From: Pohlia nutans
Lineage: Eukaryota > Streptophyta > Bryopsida > Bryales > Mniaceae
Assembly (NCBI GenBank): GCA_022496805.1
Contig: CM040087.1
Location: 27,304,253 to 27,368,252, forward strand
Direction of reading: 5' to 3'
Length of the DNA stretch: 64,000 nucleotides
Positions 1 through 11,663 of the stretch are shown here, in pieces (the stretch's first letter is position 1; each line of letters opens with the position of its first letter). The notes below the pieces were generated by a model. That model was not told the origin of the DNA. It made no database searches and worked only from the letters and a program-made list of their open reading frames with translations. The position numbers were made by a program, and so were the translations under genes.

Positions 1-335
1 GAAACCCTAACGCTCCCCGGAGGTGCAAAAACGAGTGTGCACGGAGGGCTGGAGGAACCGGAAAGGAATGAACAGTGAGCCGCCCAGTTTAAGGCGGCCC
101 AGTTCAAGTCCCGGATCGTGGCCGGGCCCGGCAGAGGCCCGTCCCGTGACCCCCGGTTTCCCATCCGGTCTCATGTCCGGTCCGCCGCCATTCTCAGATT
201 CCGTAGTGAACATTTAAGGCGCGCGTGAGAGCACCACTCTCTCCAAATAAATAAAGAGGCCACTAGGAACGCCATTTCTCTCATTTATGGCGGTTGGGGT
301 TACCTTTTACTGCCCTACAAACCCTAACTGCTCGT
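1..335 (-). repeat. LTR of a Ty3/gypsy element (3' LTR, cut by window edge)
   Basis: This stretch is clearly related to 17700-17997. Both contain GAATGAACAGTG followed by CGCCCAGTTTA, a GC-rich block with GTGGCCGGG and CCATCCGGT, a CTCTCC/CTCTCT plus AAATAAATAAA block, a TTTATGGCGG motif, and a closing CCCTA-AAACCCTAACT. It lies just beyond the integrase C-terminus (442 on the minus strand), where a 3' LTR belongs. The window edge removes its far end, so length and terminal dinucleotides cannot be measured. The LTR identity is inferred from position and duplication. Confidence 0.6.
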
Positions 336-441
336 TTTTGAATAAATGAGGTTTGAACTTACCCCTTTTTCAAATGTGAGCGTCCCCGCGAACACCGGCT
401 TTCTAAGGATTACCCTTGGAACACTTTCCTGAATTAATCGC

Positions 442-1784
442 TTACTGTTCCGGATGGTATTTCTTAACCCGGGAGCCGTTTACCCGAGTGTCCATCGATT
501 TTCCTTCTAGATCCTCTAATTGAAGAGATCCGTTAGAGAAAATCTCTGTTACCTTGTAGGGTCCCATCCATCGAGTATGCAACTTACCCGGAATTTCTTT
601 ATGTCGACTGTCATACAACAACACAAGTCCTCCATTCCGGATTCAATGGTCTTCCGGTAGCTTCCCATCAAATTAAAGGTCTCTTTTCGGTTGGCCTGGA
701 TCCACCGATTCTTCTCGAGAGCTTCGGCCCGTCCTTCTTCCAAATCTTCAAGGGCGAGCAACCGAAGTGCAGGATCTTCTACTCTGGTTCCCAACCGGGC
801 GGCCATAATCTGGTAGGTCTCCACTGTTAGCTCTATCCCGTGCACTGCTTCTTGTCCGAAGACTAAAAAGTATGGTGTCTTTCCAGTTGTCGTCTTCTCG
901 GAGGTGTTGTAGGCGTGAATGGCTGATGCTAATTTCTGGTCCCAGTCCGTCTTGTGCGCGGACACCATCTTGTTCAAAATCTTCCCTACGATGCCGTTTG
1001 ACCTCTCTGTAAGCCCATTTGCTTTCGGATTGTTGGGTGTTGTTTTCCGGTGCTTGATGGCGTATTTGGTCGTGATGTCCACTATGACATCATTTAAAAA
1101 ATGCTTTCCTCGGTCGCTCACCAGCTCCAAGGGATACCCAAAACGCATCATGATTTCTTCAAATAGAAATCCGGCTGCAGTCCGAGCGTCATTCTTCCGG
1201 GTCGCTCGGGCTTCTACCCACTTGGTTGCATAGTCTGTGGCCAAGATGATGTATCTCTTCCTTCCGAAACTGATTGGCGTGATTGGGCCTACAAAATCAA
1301 TTCCCCACTTAACAAAAGGGGCCAAGGGTACAATGGGGGTTAGTGGCCAGTGGTCTCGGAATCTGGGCGCTCCGGTTCTCTGACATTGATCGCAGCTCCG
1401 GATGAACTTCCGTCCATCCCGGATGATAAAGGGCCACCAGTACCCAGCACTTTTAATCTAGTTTACTGTAGTCATGGTGGCCAGGTGTCCTCCGGAATCG
1501 CCAGCGTGGAGGGCTTGCATTACTCCCTTCCGTTCACCCACCTCGAGGCAGTGCCTGAGCTTATCGTCTGTGCCCATCCGGAACAAGACTCCAGAAACCA
1601 TCGTGAAGGGCGCCATCCGGTGCTGAAAAACGCTCTTCTCTTCCCGGGTCATTCCCTCTGGATACTGCTTTGTTGTCAAGTAGTCAATGACTTCTTTGAA
1701 TTCGGAAGGCGGCGGGTTTCCAACTTGAAACACCCCAACTTCCGGAAGCATTCCTTCTTCGGGGAACTCGTCCGGGAAGTTTGA
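442..1784 (-). pseudogene. Ty3/gypsy integrase (broken)
   Basis: Retroviral-type integrase remnant on the minus strand. An N-terminal zinc-binding HHCC domain (about 1458-1751, with HAGDSGGHLA) continues across one in-frame TAG at 1458-1460 into WWPF and CDQCQR. The rve catalytic core follows (549-1325) with the D-D-E set visible in GIDFVGP, SDRGKHF and GLTERSNG. A reading-frame change near 550-620 leads to a C-terminal GPY-type module (442-624, RWMGPYKV). The family inserts cDNA into chromosomal DNA. The stop and frameshift mean this copy is unlikely to be active. It is followed by the LTR at 1-335. RT is absent just upstream, so the element is internally deleted or rearranged. Confidence 0.85.
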
Positions 1785-3277
1785 GGGAATATCCTTTACT
1801 GCCGCTATCCCTCGCTATTTACTGCGGGAAAGGTAATCCGCATTCGAATTAGACCTTCCGGATTTCACCACCACCTCGTAATTAAACTCCTGCAGCAATA
1901 GTATCTGTAGTAGCACGTGATACCGGATATTCCCCTAGAACGCACTTTTTCGTATTAAGAACGCTTGTAGAGGTGATTTCCGGGTTATCGTTCCGCAGAG
2001 ACTCTGTGAAGTGGGAAGTTTTCGGAGATGGTCCCGGACTGGTGATCTCTCTCTCTCTGTCACCAGCTGAATTCCTCTTTCCTACCAAACCGGGCCTTCT
2101 CCTATTGACTGACCCGGTTACGACTAGATCCGGTTTTCGTCCGAGTTGGGAATTTATCCACTCCTACTCTGTCCGGTCTATCCAAACAACTCAAAACGGT
2201 TTATATTTACCTCTGTTTTCCTTCAGAGGGTTCTCCATTTACATTTAGCGGTGCTGGATTTAAAGACACACCCTTCCTACTGATTCAAGTGATGGGAACT
2301 TCACTACCTTCCGGTTATCCTAACTCCGCTCCTCGATCCGGGTAATTCCCGTACTGCACTTCAGCTGCAGATTCATCCCAAATCCACAGCCGGTCACTTA
2401 AGCGCAACCCGGGTTTCCCCCTTCTACAAATTACTACAACGACTTGATAACCGGGATGGACGTTTACCCGGGGTATCCGGAATTGGTTCGACTTCTAACG
2501 GTTCATTTTACTTTGATCATTCCGACTCTCCTTATCACATGGTCTACCCAGGTGCTGGTACCTCAACCAGACTACCCGTCCAGGAGTTCTGAAAGAACCG
2601 GAGTACCCCCTCCTATCCACTCAGCCACTAACCCGGATTATACCTTGCAACCGAGCACAGAACAACCCGCCTTCAAACAATCTCTGAGTTTGCCCAATAC
2701 CCAGACTCTTAACTGGATCTACAACAGAACCCGGTTACTCTAGCTATTCCGTACCTTTCTGTCACATGATCTTCCCAGGTGCTGACACCTCAACCGGACT
2801 ACCCGTCCAGGAGTTCTGAGAGGACTGGAGTACCCCCTCCTATCCACTCAGCCACTAATCCGGATCACACCTTGCAACCGGGCGCGGAACAACTAGATCT
2901 ACAACAGAATCCGATCAACTTTTCCGGTTACCAAGGGACTTAATTGGACCACGATCTCAATCAACAATCATACACACACACACACACACAGCCGCTCCGG
3001 TCGTAGAAGAGTATGCTTATGATCATTTACAAAGAGAAAATGGTACACAAAAGAAGACCCCAGGAATGAGGAACATCCCTGGATAAAAAGAAAACACAAA
3101 GCCGACCAGATTCGGGAAACCCGCAGATCCGGAAAACCGGGGGACTACCCCACGATTTAGTTCTCTTCCTAAACTGCAACTAACATTAGAATCCTAAAAA
3201 CTAACTCCCAAACAGAGTCCTACCCTACTTGCTAAAAAAAAGAAAAAGGGAGGTCTCGTTCACAGTGACTGGATCCA
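1785..3277. repeat. Gene-free retroelement interior with 227-bp tandem duplication
   Basis: No credible coding region was found. Two tandem copies of about 227 bp are visible: the first has GGTGCTGGTACCTCAACC at 2551, the second GGTGCTGACACCTCAACC at 2778, each followed by ACTACCCGTCCAGGAGTTCTGA and CCTATCCACTCAGCCACTAA. A short CA microsatellite lies near 2970-2990. The CCGG-rich composition matches the surrounding retroelement. RT/RNase H would normally sit between gag and integrase, but no RT motif can be seen here. Confidence 0.6.
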
Positions 3278-4190
3278 CTAAGTCCGGGCCACCGCTGATT
3301 CCGGGCAGCTAATGGCCCACTTGCGGCTGCTAGTCCTCATCTTCCGGGCTCCCCACCAAGATTGGATCCGCCGGCCTATCTCCCCGAGTTCCGCGCCCCG
3401 CCGGCTGTCCCTCCTCTTGCTTTTCCGCCCTGTCCGGGTGGACATCCATTGCCTCCATACCTTCACTCAAATCCCGGACTTCTTCTGAGCTTACTCCCGC
3501 GGGTCGGGCCATGTGGATTGGCTCCACATCCACCACGGTCCGGGAGGTGGGTCCCTCCTGATCCGATTCCTCCTCCGAAGAGCTCACCCGGATGCATTCC
3601 GCCAGTACCCGGAACTCCACCAAATATGCTTCTACCTTGTCCGAGTACTCCCAGACTACATTCTTCATCCGGGCTGCTCCCTCCAATCCCGGTTGAAGTG
3701 CCCGCTCGTCGTACAACCGGGCCTTCGTTTGTGCCTCCCCATTCGATTGGAACAACCCGGATAGCTTGGAGACGCACTGCCGGCTTGTCTCTGCTACACT
3801 CCGGATGGTATCCTCTTGCTCCCGGATCTGCAACTCCTTCCTCTGTACGTGGGCCTCCATCTTGTTAATGTAGGCTACCTTTCATTGCAGCTCCTCCTCA
3901 AATCCCTTCAAGAGAGCCGCCGATTCGCTCTCTGCCTCCCGGATACCCTGCAGTTGTCCGGTTAGCTCATTCTCCCTCTCCGTGCTCCGGATGAGTTTCC
4001 TCTGGAGCTTCCTAATTCGCGCCGGATACTGCAGAACGTCGTTCGTCCGGAGAAGGGTACCCTGTCTCCCGGAGAGAAGCGAACATGGGGTTGTACTGCT
4101 CCATAACCAGGTCCAGTGCCACCCGTGTCTGCAGTAACATGTCCTCCATCCGAAGCGGTTCTCTTCGTTCCGCTGGCACGGGAAAAGCTA
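3278..4190 (-). pseudogene. gag-like coiled-coil protein, C-terminal part
   Basis: Minus-strand coding remnant. It reads through a basic, leucine-rich coiled-coil stretch (about 3890-4020, with KLQRKLIRSTERENELTG), one in-frame TGA near 3886, then a further helical segment (3330-3860, starting MEAHVQRKELQIREQEDT) that ends in an acidic, Ser/Glu-rich tail finishing SPEDED. Its strand and CCGG-rich codon use match the minus-strand gag-like ORFs at 15.4-17.2 kb. I infer these are the two halves of one gag-like gene separated by the insertion at 4195-15415. I recognise no zinc knuckle. Confidence 0.5.
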
Positions 4191-4195
4191 TTACG

Positions 4196-4456
4196 TGAGC
4201 AGTGAGCAGTGAGCAGTGAGCAGAGATTTTTGGAAAAATTTCGGGCTGTTGGATTTTAAAGGACCTCCTATTACCGCGGATTTAGGTGTAATTGGTAAGT
4301 ATTTATGAAACATTGATTTGTGAAAAGTACCTATAGCCGTGGAATTTAGTAGCTTCTAACAGCAATTGCTTGTTCCTGAATCTAACAGAAATGCATTTAA
4401 ACTCGTTATAGAATCAAGAAATGATGTGGAAATAAATAAATACTCAAACCGTACAA
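4196..4456. repeat. Left terminal and subterminal repeats of the 11.2-kb element
   Basis: Four GTGAGCA-type units open the region. CCTATTACCGCGGATTTAGG (about 4269) and ACCTATAGCCGTGGAATTTA (about 4329) are relatives of the inverted motifs at the right end (15150-15290). The remainder is probably the 3' flank of the minus-strand gene that ends at 4457. No coding sequence is visible. Confidence 0.5.
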
Positions 4457-6300
4457 TCAAAGTGAATCTGTATCAGATTCGATTGCACTCATATCGACAT
4501 ATGAAAGCACACGAGGATCATAATGTCGACGCGGTGTAGAATAGCATGAAGAACCACTAGGGCAAGGAATAGCATTGGCAAATGCCGTTGCCAATGCTTC
4601 TACGTACACTGGAAGTCCTTGAGGGGAACTATCAGGGCTGACCAAACTCTGCAAGGACTTTCTAAGGTTAAAACGGCGTCGCTGTAGTGGTCTAGTCCTT
4701 GTCAAACTGCAAACAAGAGAAGTGTAAAAGTATTAGAAAACGTATTTAGATGAAGATGTACTAACTAGTATTTGCAAGGAGCATTAAATAAACATTGAAA
4801 CTTACTCACATGGACAGTCAAAGGGCTCGTCAGGAACGGTCACAACATCAGAATCAGGAACCTTCATTATAGGATCCATAACGTTGGTGCCAAGCATCCA
4901 AAGCTTCTCAAGCTTCATCTCTGGATCTTCATCATGAGACTCATAGTGATACTTCACTTCCTCAAGAAAAGGTATGGTGTTGCTGGGATCAGCAACAGGC
5001 AGCATCTTCTTCAACTCACCCTTGTAATGAACTTTGGTTTTCTTCACAGCCTTGTGCACCAGTTCCTCAAGTCTCTTAGCAGTCCAATCTTCTGGATTAG
5101 GATATCTCTCATAAAATCTCCTCTGAGCAACGGCGGTTGCTTCTCCAATCTCTTGTTGCAATAGGAAGACAAAACAATTAAACAAACATTAGGAAAGAAC
5201 TAATTGCCAACATTATACACAAACTTCAGCAGTTAAGTGACGGTTATACCTGATTGAGAAAAGCACTGAGAGAATCAACAGTCAATGAAAACCACGTCTG
5301 GCTCTTGTCATCCTTCTGTTTCTGATCAGAGAGTCGAAGGTCCTCAGGTGGCACCAATGATTTAAAATATGAGAGAGGTCGAGCCCCAATGGTTCGAACT
5401 CGATAGACTTTATGGACAAGGTTGGAAGTCACATGAGACTTTTCATTTCTCCTGTTAAATCAAATACATTTGAATTAGTCTAGTTATGAAATCATACACA
5501 AAAACTGCTTAAAAGCAAAGTTAATCAGTAATAGAAATCGTACCAATTGACTTCGTGTAGAGCAGTGAGCATCTTGGGTACATCTCCTTTCACCTCTAGG
5601 ATGATGCTATCAACTGAGTAATGCCATCCAAGATCATTTGGATGGTCCTGATTTATGATTGGCATCCAACCCTGGACTTTATGGTTTCCATCCCAAACAT
5701 GGAACATCTTCCCACAGAACACATTGAGGATGGGATCTGCAGCAAGCATGGATTCGAACTCATCGTTGACACAAACCCAATGGTGACTCCAAGATGATTT
5801 AATTTCTGGAGTGACATCTTTAGTCTTACCGTCGTTGTCCTCAGAGGCCACATAGAATACACCGTTACCTTCCATATATCCATTTTTGATAAAATGGGAT
5901 GCCAGCTTCATGACATTGTTTTTGAGAAAAGGTCTCACAACAGGAAGACATACCATTCTACACAGAGGAATTAGCAAGCGGGACTTGTGACGAGGTTGGA
6001 ACCGCAGCCGTTCAATTCGAGATCGTGTATTAGGGGTCTCACTCAAGAGAAAAGAGTTTAGCTGTGAGTGAACGTCCCTCTCACTCAACCGCCCACCTTC
6101 CGTACGTTCACCAAGGTCAACAAGATCACCAAGGTCACTAGAATCACCTTCAAAATAATGAAGTTCTAAAATTTAGTATTTCAAAGGTAAATAATAAACA
6201 TGCAATGTGATTCATCATAATGATAGATTAGCACCTTCAAGGTCTTCTCCTTCATTTTCTTATATTTCACCCTCTGTATCCAATGGAGATCGATCTATGA
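4457..6300 (-). pseudogene. ParB-like domain gene, multi-exon, 5' truncated
   Basis: Five phase-consistent exons on the minus strand: E0 6235 to about 6300, E1 5544-6147, E2 5250-5451, E3 4806-5149, E4 4457-4706, with donors GTGCTA, GTACGA, GTATAA, GTAAGT and acceptors ending AG. E1-E4 encode about 466 aa. E1 contains an N-terminal ParB/sulfiredoxin-like pattern: a helix (VMKLASHFIKNGYM), then VFCGKMFHVWDGNHKVQGW, matching the ParB 'DGxHR' signature, then a strand (SVDSIILEV). E1-E2 continue HEVN-WRNEKSH and VYRVRTIGARP, similar in order to the gene at 35.3 kb (YNRVNHFQQ and IIGAREVW). E4 is Ser/Pro-rich. E0 has an in-frame TAA (EGEI-stop-ENEGEDLE), and no start codon is visible before the satellite begins. 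I call it a decayed or 5'-truncated copy. Function unknown. Confidence 0.6.
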
Positions 6301-6437
6301 GGACACCTAAACGATGTAAGCATCTGAGCACTGACTACATATTAACCTAATACCACGTGTAATCTATGGTACACGATATCCACATTGAATTAATAAAACG
6401 TGTGACCTCCAGTACACAAAGTCCCCATTGAATTAAT
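6301..6437. other. Junction between gene remnant and satellite
   Basis: AT-rich stretch with three degenerate AATTAATA(A/C)AACGTGTGA pieces. It looks like eroded satellite edge. No coding sequence was found. Confidence 0.3.
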
Positions 6438-9400
6438 ACAACGTGTGAATTATGAGCTCACACAAAGCCAGCATTTTAGAGTTAAAGAAAAAATAAAATT
6501 GACCTCCCAATAGGGAAGCCGGCACCGGCTCGGTCAAGCCCTGCCTTCCATAGGTGTTTAGGAAACGTGATGAGCTCACACAAAGCCTGCAATTAAGTGT
6601 TCAAAAAAATTTAAAACTGAACTCCAAAAGGGAAGCCAGCACCGGCTGGGTCAAGCCCTGTCTTCCACAAGAGTTTAGAAAACGTGATGAGCTCACACAA
6701 ACCCAGACATTAGTGTTAAAAAATAAAATAAAATTGACCTCTACAATGAAGGCCGGCACAGGCTGACAAGCCCTGCCTTCCACTGGTGTTTAAGAAACGT
6801 GATGAGCTCACACAAAGCTAGACATTCATGTTCAGAAAAATTTAAAATTGACCTCCCAAATGAAAAGCGAGCACCGGCGGGGTCATGCCCTGCCTTCCAC
6901 TGGTCTATGGAAAACGTGATGAGCTCACACAAAGCCAGCATTTAAGTCTTCAAAACAAATTAAAACTGACCTCCAAAACGCAGGCCGGCATCGGCTCAGT
7001 CAAGCCCTGCCTTCCACTGGTATTTAGAAAACGTGATGAGCTCACACAAAGCTAGACTTTAATGTTCAAAAAAAATTAAAATTGACCTCGAAAAGAGAGG
7101 CCGGCACCGGCGGGGTCAAGCCCTGCCTTCCACTGGTGTTTACAAAATGTGATGAGCTCACTCAAAGCCAACATTTTAGTCTTCAAAAAAAATTAAAATT
7201 GACCACGAAAAGGGAGGCCGGCACCGGCGGGGTCAAGCCCTGCCTTCCACTGGTGTTTAGAAAACGTGATGAGCTCACACAAAGCCAACATTTTAGTGTT
7301 CAAAAAAAATTAAAATTGACCTCCAAATGAGAGGCCGGCACCGGCTGGGTCAAGCCTTGCCGTCCACTGGTGTTTAGAAAATGTGATGAGCTCACACAAA
7401 GCCAGCATTATAGTGTTCAAAAAAAAAAAAAATTGAGCTCGAAAAGGGAGGCCGGCACCGGCTGGGTCAAGCCCTGCGTTCCACTAGTGTTTAGAAAACG
7501 TGATGAGCTCACACAAAGCCTGCATTATAGTGTTCAAGAAACATTAAAATTGACCTCGAAAAGGGAGACCACACCTGCAAGGTCAAGCCCTGCCTTCGAA
7601 TAGTGTTTAGAGAACGTGATGAGCTCACACAAAGCCAGACTTTAGTGTTCAAAAAAAATTAAAATTGACCTCGAAAAGGGAGGCCGGCATCGGCTGGATC
7701 AAGCCCAGCGTTCTACTGGTGTTAAGAAAACGTGATGAGCTCACACAAAGGCAACATTTTAGTGTTACAGAAAAATTAAAATTGAGCTCCAAAAGGGAGG
7801 CCGGCACCGGCTGGGTCAAGCCATGCCTTCCACTGGTGTTTAGAAAACGTGATGAGCTCATACAAAGCCAGACTTCAGTGTTAAAAAAATTAAAATTGAC
7901 CTCCAAATGAGAGGCCGGAACCGGCTGGGTCAAGCCCTGCCGTCCACTAGTGCCTAGAAAACGTGATGATCTCACACAAAGCCTGCATTTTAGTGTTCAA
8001 AACAAATTAAAATTGACCTTCAAAAGGGAGGCCGGCACCGGCTGGGTCAAGCCCTGCCTTCCACTGGTGTTTAGAAAACGTGATGAGCTCACACAAAGCC
8101 AACAGTATAGTGTTCAAAAAAAAATTAAAATTGACCTCCAAAAGGAAAGCCGGCACCGGTTGGGTCAAGCCCTGCCTTTGAATAGTGTTTAGAAAACGTG
8201 ATGAGCTCACACAAAGCCAAACTTTAGTTTTCAAAAAAAATTAGAATTGACCTCGAAAAGGGAGGCCGGCACCGGCTGGGTCAAACCCTGCGTTCCACTA
8301 GTGTTTAGAAAACGTGATGAGCTCACACAAAGCCTGTATTATAGTGTTCAAGAAAAATTAAAATTGACCTCGAAAAGGGAGGCCAGCACCTGCTGGGTCA
8401 AGCCCTGCCTTCGAATAGTGTTTAGAGAACGTGATGAGCTCACACAAAGCCAGACTTTAGTGTTCAAAAAAAATTAAAATTGACCTCGAAAAGGGAGGCC
8501 GGCACCGGCTGGATCAAGCCCAGCGTTCTACTGGTGTTTAGAAAACGTGATGAGCTCACACAAAGCCAGACTTTAGTGTTCAAAAAAAATTAAAATTGAC
8601 CTCTAAAAGGGAGGCCGGCACCGGCAGGGCAAACCTTGCCTTTCACTGGTGTTTAGAAAACGTGATGAGCTCACACAAAGCGAGCATTTTAGTATTCAAG
8701 AAAAATTAAAATTGACCTCCCAAATGAAAGGCCAGCACCGGCAAGGTCAAGCCCTGCCTTCCATTAGTGTCTAGAAAACGTGATAATCTCACACAAAGCC
8801 TGCATTTTAGTGTTCAAAAAAAATTAAAATTGACCTTCAAAAGGGAGGCCGGCACCGGCTGGGTCAAGCCCTGCCTTCCACTGGTGTTTAGAAAACGTGA
8901 TGAGCTCACACAAAGCCAACAGTATAGTGTTCAAAAAAAATTAAAATTGACCTCCAAAAGGGAAGCCGGCATCGGCTGGGTCAAGCCCTGCCTTCGAATA
9001 GTGTTTAGAAAATGTGATGAGCTCACACAAAGCCAGACTTTAGTGTTCAAAAAAAATTTAAATTGACCACGAAAAGGGAGGCCGGCACCGGCTGGGTCAA
9101 GCCCTGCGTTCCACTAGTGTTTAGAAAACGTGATGAGCTCACACAAAGTCAGACTTTAGTGTTCAAAAAAATTAAAATTGACCTCGAAAAGAGAGGCCGG
9201 CACCGGCTGGGTCAAGCCCTGCCTTCCACTGGTGTTTAGAAAATGTGATGAGCTCACACAAAGCCTGCATTTAAGTGTTAAAAAAAAAAAAAAAATTGAC
9301 CTCCAAATGAGAGGCCGGCACTGGCTGGGTCAAGCCTTGCCGTCCACTGGTGTTTAGAAAATGTGATGAGCTCACACAAAGCCAGCATTATAGTGTTCAA

Positions 9401-11660
9401 AAAAAATTAAAATTGAGCTCGAAAAGGGAGGCCGGCACCGGCTGGGTCAAGCCCTGCGTTCCACTAGTGTTTAGAAAACGTGATGAGCTCACACAAAGCC
9501 TGCATTATAGTGTTCAAAAAAAATTAAAATTGACCTCGAAAAGGGAGGCCAGCACCTGCTGGGTCAAGCCCTGCGTTCCACGAGTGTTAAAAAAACGTGA
9601 TGAGCTCACACAAAGTCAGACTTTAGTGTTCAAAAAAATTAAAATTGACCTCGAAAAGAGAGGCCGGCACCGGCTGGGTCAAGCCCTGCCTTCCACTGGT
9701 GTTTAGAAAATGTGATGAACTCACACAAAGCCTGCATTTAAGTGTTAAAAAAAATTTAAAATTGACCTCCAAATGAGAGGCCGGCACCGGCTGGGTCAAG
9801 CCATGCCTTTCACTGGTGTTTAGAAAACGTGATGAGCTCATACAAAGCCAGACTTCAGTGTTAAAAAAGAATTAAAATTGACCTCCAAGTGAGAGGCCGC
9901 CACCGGCTGGGTCAAGCCCTGCCGTCCACTGGTGTTTAGAAAACGTGATGAGCTCACACAAAGCCAGCATTATAGTGTTCAAAAAAAAATTAAAATTGAC
10001 CTCGAAAAGAGAGGCCGGCACCGGCTGGGTCAAGCCCTGCCTTCCACTAGTGTTTAGAAAACGTGATGAGCTCACACAAAGCCTGCATTATAGTGTTAAA
10101 AAAAAATTAAAATTGACCTCGAAAAGGGAGGCCAGCACCTGCTTGGTCAAGCCCTGCGTTCCACTGGTGTTTAGAAAACGTGATGAGCTCACACAAAGTC
10201 AGACTTTAGTGTTCAAAAAAATTAAAATTGAGCTCCAAAAAGGAGGCCGGCACCGGCTGGGTCAAGCCCTGCCTTCCACTGGTGTTTATAAAACGTAATA
10301 AGCTCACACAAAGCCAACATTTTAGTGTTACAGAAAAATTAAAATTGAGCTCCAAAAGGGAGGTCGGCACCGGCTGGGTCAAGCCATGCCTTCTACTGGT
10401 GTTTAGAAAACTGAAAATGTGATGAGCTCATACAAAGCCAGACTTTACTGTTAAAAAAAATTAAAATTGACGTCCAAATGAGAGGCCGGCACCGGCTAGA
10501 TCAAGCCCTGCCTTCCCCTAGTGTTTAGAAAACGTGATGAGCTCACACAAAGCCTGCATTCTTGTGTTAAAGAAAATTTAAAATTGACCTTGAAAAGGGA
10601 GGCCGGCACCGGCTGGGTCAAGCCCTGCTCCCACTGGTGTTTAGAAAACGTGAGAGCTCATACAAAGCTAGACTTTAATGTTCAAGAAGAATTAAAATTG
10701 AGCTCAAAAAGGGAGGCCGGCACCGGCTGGGTTAAGCCCTGATTTCCATAGGTGTTTATAAAACGTGATGAGCTCACACAAAGCCAACATTTAAGTGTTA
10801 AAGAAAAATTAAAATTGACCTCCAAAAGGGAAGCCGGCACCGGCTGGGTCAAGCCCTCCCTTCTACTAGTGTTTAGAAAACGTGATGAGCTCACACAAAG
10901 CCAGCATTTTAGTGTTCAAAATAAATTAAAATTGACCTCCAAAAGGGAGGCCGGCACCGGCTGGGTCAAGCCTGGCCTTCCACTGGTGTTTAGAAAACGT
11001 GATGAGCTCACACAAAGCCAACATTTTAGTGTTACAGAAAAATTAAAATTGACCTCGAAAAGGGAGGCCGACACCGGCTGGGTCAAGCGATGCCTTCCAC
11101 TGGTGTTTAGAAAACGTGATGGGCTCACACAAAGCCAGACTTTAGTGTTCAAAAAAAATTAAAATTGACCTCTAAAAGGGAGGCCGGCACCGGCTGGGCA
11201 AGCCCTGCCTTTCACTGGTGTTTAGAAAACTTGATGAGCTCACAGAAAGCCAGCATTTTAGTATTGAAGAAAAATTAAAATTGATCTTGAAAAGGGAGGC
11301 CGGCACCGGCTGGGTCAAGCCCTGCCTTCCACCAGTGTTTAGAAAACGTGATGAGCTCACACAAAGCCTGCATTTTAGTGTTAAAAAAAAATTAAAATTG
11401 ACCTTCAAAAGGGAGGCCGGCACCGGCTGGGTCAATCCTTGCCTTCCACTGGTGTTTAGGAAATGTCATGAGCTCATACAAAGCCAACATTTTAGTGTTA
11501 CAGAGAAATTAAAATTGACCTCGAAAAGGGAGGCCGACACCGGCTGGGTGAAGCCATGCCTTCCACTGGTGTTTAGAAAACGTGATGGGCTCACACAAAG
11601 CCAGACTTTAGTGTTCAAGAAAAATTAAAATTGACCATGAAAAGGGAGGCCGGCACCGGC
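6438..11660. repeat. 116/117-bp satellite array, about 45 copies
   Basis: Head-to-tail monomers. Successive TTTAGAAAACGTGATGAG landmarks are 117, 117 and 116 bp apart at 7260, 7377, 7494 and 7610. The consensus order is AAAATTGACCTC, GGGAGGCCGGCACCGGC, TGGGTCAAGCCCTGCCTTCC, ACTGGTGTTTAGAAAACGTG, ATGAGCTCACACAAAGCC, then TTTTAGTGTTC and a poly-A run. Variants share sub-patterns (TTCGAATAGTGTT, TTCTACTGGTGTT, AACAGTATAGTG), and near-identical multi-monomer blocks recur around 7300-7640, 8250-8560 and 9300-9600, suggesting higher-order duplication. Many short ORFs arise because 117-bp units keep frame; none is a credible gene. Confidence 0.95.
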
Positions 11661-11663
11661 GGG

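Noticed and set aside
6554..11628. Many overlapping short ORFs with a 39-residue repeat (REAGTGWVKPCLPLVFRKRD)
   Set aside because: They follow the 117-bp satellite monomers, break wherever a monomer is 116 bp, occur on both strands and never have a gene-like context.
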